This document shows, in pieces, positions 6,740 through 9,074 of a DNA stretch of 9,074 nucleotides. Numbering within the stretch: the first letter of the stretch is position 1; each line of letters starts with the position of its first letter. This stretch comes from Bacteroidota bacterium (lineage in GTDB: Bacteria; Bacteroidota; Bacteroidia; Chitinophagales; JADJOU01), in the NCBI GenBank assembly GCA_016713645.1, contig JADJOU010000040.1, positions 1 through 9,074 on the forward strand, read 5' to 3'. The notes beneath the pieces are model-generated. The model made no database searches. It was not told the DNA's origin and worked only from the letters and a program-made list of their open reading frames with translations. A program made the position numbers and the translations under genes.

Positions 6740-7804
6740 TTAAGCTCCTGCACTCTCATTCAATTTCTCCGTATTCTCTGCAAATTTCAATGCATCGATC
6801 ATGGCTTGGATATCGCCATTCACAAAGGTATCGAGATTGTAAACTTCATATTGATTCTATGATCGGTGATGCGGCCTTGAGGCCAGTTATAGGTGCGAAT
6901 TTTCGCCGAGCGATCGCCCGTGCTCACCAAACTCTTTCGCTTAGAAGCGATATCGCCATGGTGTCTTTGATATTCTAAATCGTATAATTTCGTCGCCAAC
7001 ATTTGCATGGCGCGCGCCCTGTTTCCATGCTGTGAACGCTCTACTTGACAGACCACGACTAATCCTGAAGGCTTGTGCGTCAATTGCACTTTGGTCTCCA
7101 CTTTATTGACGTTCCTGTCCGCCCGCTCCGCCAGATCGCGATGTAATCATCTCGATATCTGCGGGATGATCACCACTTCCACTACATCATCTACTTCTGT
7201 GGTGACTGCAACTGTTGCGCCGATGGCTGCACACGACCTTGAGATTCGGTTTTCGGTTACGATGAACTCGATGCACCCGATTCAAATTTCATATCGCCAT
7301 AGACATTATTCCCTTTGAATTCCAAGATGACCTCGCGATAGCCAGCCACACTTCCATAGGTCTCATCGACTACTTCCACTTTCCATCCACGCCCTTCTGC
7401 GTATCGAATATACATGCGCATCAAATCCTCTGCGAAAATAAGCTTCGTCGCCACCCGTTCCCGCGCGAATCTCCACCATGGCATTCTTCTCGTCTTCTGG
7501 GTCCTTTGGAATGAGCATAAATCGAATCTCTTCCTCTAATTTTTCCTTGTAAGGCTCCTGTTCAGCCAATTCTTCCAAGGCCATTTCCTTGAGCTCTAGT
7601 CCTTCTCTGTTTTTCCAATTCTTTATTATTGGCGATGTTGGAAATCCGTCGCGCAATTCTATATGCTTTCTGTAATGTCTTCTATCTGCCTCTCTTTACA
7701 GAAAAAACAAGTAATTAACCATATCATTCATAATAGACAGGTCTAGCAAGTTTTCCCACTTCCTCAAAACGGATGTTACTAAGCTTTTCTAATCAGTCTA
7801 ACAC
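6740..7804 (-). pseudogene. prfA: Peptide chain release factor 1, frameshifted
   Basis: RF1 recognises UAA and UAG stop codons and triggers peptide release on the ribosome. Read with frame changes, the whole family is present over about 355 codons, the normal length. N-terminal: LEKLSNIRFEEVGKL and NNKELEKTEKD. Middle: FMLIPKDPEDEKNAMVEI, RAGTGGDEA, EDLMRMYIRYAEGRGWKVE and YGDMKFESG. Catalytic loop: ITSRSGGAGGQ. C-terminal: NKVETKVQLTHKPSGLVVVC, RTYNWPQGRITDHRINM and ENTEKLNESAGA, then TAA at 6742-6740. Visible errors include an extra base right after the GGQ codons (7114-7115), missing bases near 7162, 7218 and 7440, an extra A near 7251 and one near 6841. The stretch that should encode the PxT stop-codon-reading loop is collapsed near 7262. 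The start is uncertain: GTG at 7804 lies in frame but a TGA follows at the fourth codon. As RF1 is essential, sequence errors are more likely than true loss. Confidence 0.88.
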
Positions 7805-7891
7805 CAATGGTTGAATCTTCCCTGTATTTGCTTAGGGTGCAAAAATAAAAAAAAAACTACGAGGAATCGCGGCTTTTGGTGTCTATATGGT

Positions 7892-8721
7892 TTACTTGTT
7901 CGTTTTATGGAAGACAATCTTGCGCTCGTCCGCTAGCACCAAGTTTGAGCCCACAAAGCAAGCCTGTGTTGGCAATAAATCTGTGATGAAACCCCGTGAT
8001 TTCAATTTTTTATACGTCGTCAAATTCATCGAATAGACCTTGGCCTCAGAGGCATAGACCAATACATCATTATTGTTACAAAGCGGCGGAGAGTAGGAAT
8101 CCATGCTCTTTGACTAAATTTCCACTGCTGTCAAAAGACGAATATACCCAGTGGGGTCTGTGACATAGACTTTGCCCACGGACTCTTGAATATGCGTAGG
8201 GTCGAGGTTTTGACCCGAAGGCAATTTGATCTCCTTACCCCTAAATTTTACTTTCCCCGTGATGTCAAAGCGCTTGAGAATATCTTCCACATCATATGCC
8301 CAAATCCACCATCGCTGGAGAAAGTGACATGAATAGCTTCAGTAATTTCTAAATTGAGGACACCTAAATCGGCCAATCTCTGCATAGGTATTATTCCAAA
8401 TCACAATTGTTCCCACATCAGACTCAGAATGATGACTCGCCCAGAGGGAGTCAACATCCATAGACAAATATCGCCCGTCTCATTGGAAACATAATTATGC
8501 AAGAAACCGTTTCTATCACTTACTCAGCTTCTTAAATCCCTTTGCATTAAAGGCAAATGTATTGAGTTGCTTGTCTACTAAAACCCCAATATTGCTATAC
8601 GTGACAACTTTTGAAAGGGAGTAATTATACCCAAATGAATTTAAAGGGATGAGTAAAGAAAAAAATAGTGCTGAAAAACAAAAAGAGGGTAGTAATTTTT
8701 TTCGAGGAAATGTAATTCCAT
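7892..8721 (-). pseudogene. Secreted repeat protein, probably beta-propeller, frameshifted
   Basis: From ATG at 8721-8719 the product begins MELHFLEK and, after one frame change, continues with a hydrophobic signal segment (FSALFFSLLIPLNSFG), so export is expected. The rest, joined across about eight frame changes, gives roughly 275 residues with blade-like repeats: SKVVTYSNIGVLVDKQLNTF, GDICLWMDVDSLW, GTIVIWNNTYAEIGR, HVTFSSDGGFG, YDVEDILKRFDITGKVKFRG, SGQNLDPTHIQESVGKVYVT, DPTGYIRLFDSSGNLVKEHG, then ASEAKVYSMNLTTYKKL and GSNLVLADERKIVFHKTNK to the stop. Recurrent short strands of the type KVYVTDPTGYIRLFDSSGNLV are typical of NHL or quinoprotein-like propellers. No enzymatic motif is seen. 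It lies upstream of prfA on the same strand with an 87-bp gap, so co-transcription is possible. The specific function is unknown. Confidence 0.68.
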
Positions 8722-8892
8722 AGTGGGCTTATATTTAAATTTACAATGGGGAATTTGGTGATATTCCTTGTAATGCTTGTTGCTAGCAATTTACTACAAA
8801 ACATCCATTTGTCAAATCAAAGCCAAGAATTCTTAAAATAATTAAAAAGGTACTGACCGCTAATCCCGAGGCGTCGAGTTGCGCATGACGTA

Positions 8893-9074
8893 TCAATAAT
8901 AGAGCCAATCCCCGAGGTTGATATATTTTGCCTTACTGCCTTCAATCTCTAGTTCTAGAGCGAGGTGTCTGTGCCCAAAAATAAAGGCATCGACACTTGA
9001 ATCGCCTCTAAATATTCCGACAATAGACATAGAGCCATTCTTTTCTTTGGCAATAAATTCTTCTTTTTTTGTGT
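8893..9074 (-). pseudogene. LpxH-type phosphoesterase, C-terminal end only
   Basis: Entering from the right edge, one frame reads EEFIAKEKNGSMSIVGIFRG, DSSVDAFIFGHRHLALELEI and KAKYINLGDWLYY. GHRH is the last metal-binding motif of calcineurin-like phosphoesterases, and the (I/F)FGHRHL-xLE...NLG(D/E)W pattern is that of UDP-2,3-diacylglucosamine pyrophosphatase (lipid A pathway) in Bacteroidota. The frame stops at TGA 8895-8893, directly after NLGDWLYY. Another frame continues with AQLDASGLAVSTF to about 8840, so a one-base loss probably hides the true end. It fits canonical LpxH better than the phosphoesterase at 2004-2627. The N-terminal metal motifs are outside the window. Confidence 0.72.

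Noticed and set aside
6578..6862. Possible small repeat protein read through the right heptamer array
   Set aside because: The frame is open only because the 7-bp units lack stops; it runs into antisense of prfA and has no start context.
6820..7318. Plus-strand open frames over prfA
   Set aside because: They are antisense shadows; the minus-strand reading matches release factor 1 residue by residue.
6740..7804. Loss of RF1 with reassignment of UAG
   Set aside because: Breaks are ordinary single-base indels shared with all neighbouring genes, and intact genes here end in TAA, so nothing supports a changed code.
7805..7891. Intrinsic terminator between the propeller gene and prfA (a run of T on the minus strand)
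   Set aside because: The bases before the T run form only a weak, mismatched stem, so a terminator cannot be supported.

Overview
The window looks like a chromosomal segment of a member of the Bacteroidota. The evidence is AT-rich intergenic DNA, a TTTG / TAnnTTTG promoter, a small lipoprotein of Bacteroidota type, LpxH-like phosphoesterases, and almost no Shine-Dalgarno sites. Something near Saprospiraceae or Cytophagales is a guess only. No tRNA, rRNA or CRISPR array was recognised.

Layout. (a) 1-1149: a cupin gene (minus strand, running off the left edge) and a TetR-family regulator gene (plus strand) diverge from a 53-bp gap. That gap holds a perfect 17-bp palindrome on top of a Bacteroidota -7 element, a probable operator. 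(b) 1173-1665: a small lipoprotein gene on the minus strand, convergent with tetR. (c) 1666-2003: AT-rich DNA without a gene, with one 18-bp direct repeat. (d) 2004-5041: a tight plus-strand operon of an LpxH-like phosphoesterase missing its N-terminal third, a MurG-like/MJ1255-type glycosyltransferase, and a GH1 glycosidase. Gaps are 0 and 2 bp. (e) 5042-6739: a convergent intergenic region made of degenerate 7-bp repeats, split by a 1.37-kb IS256-family element with clear inverted repeats and an 8-bp target duplication. Its transposase is frameshifted. (f) 6740-9074, minus strand: prfA (release factor 1), a secreted repeat protein that is probably a beta-propeller, and the C-terminal end of a second LpxH-like phosphoesterase.

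A pattern that spans the window: every gene outside 2004-5041 can be read only by joining two or three frames. The indels that can be placed mostly lie in short homopolymers. The three operon genes read through 3 kb without a break. Because prfA is essential and unlikely to have a second copy, uneven sequence quality is the simplest explanation. Real gene decay, or a join between sequences of different quality, cannot be excluded from sequence alone. Coordinates of the broken genes are therefore spans of homology, not open frames.

How the genes may work together: the operon suggests handling of a glycosylated lipid or lipid-linked sugar. An LpxH-type enzyme would cleave a phosphate or pyrophosphate bond, a MurG-fold enzyme would add sugar, and a cytoplasmic GH1 enzyme would trim or transfer it. 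This is inference. The cupin/TetR pair looks like a self-contained, autoregulated small-molecule response unit.
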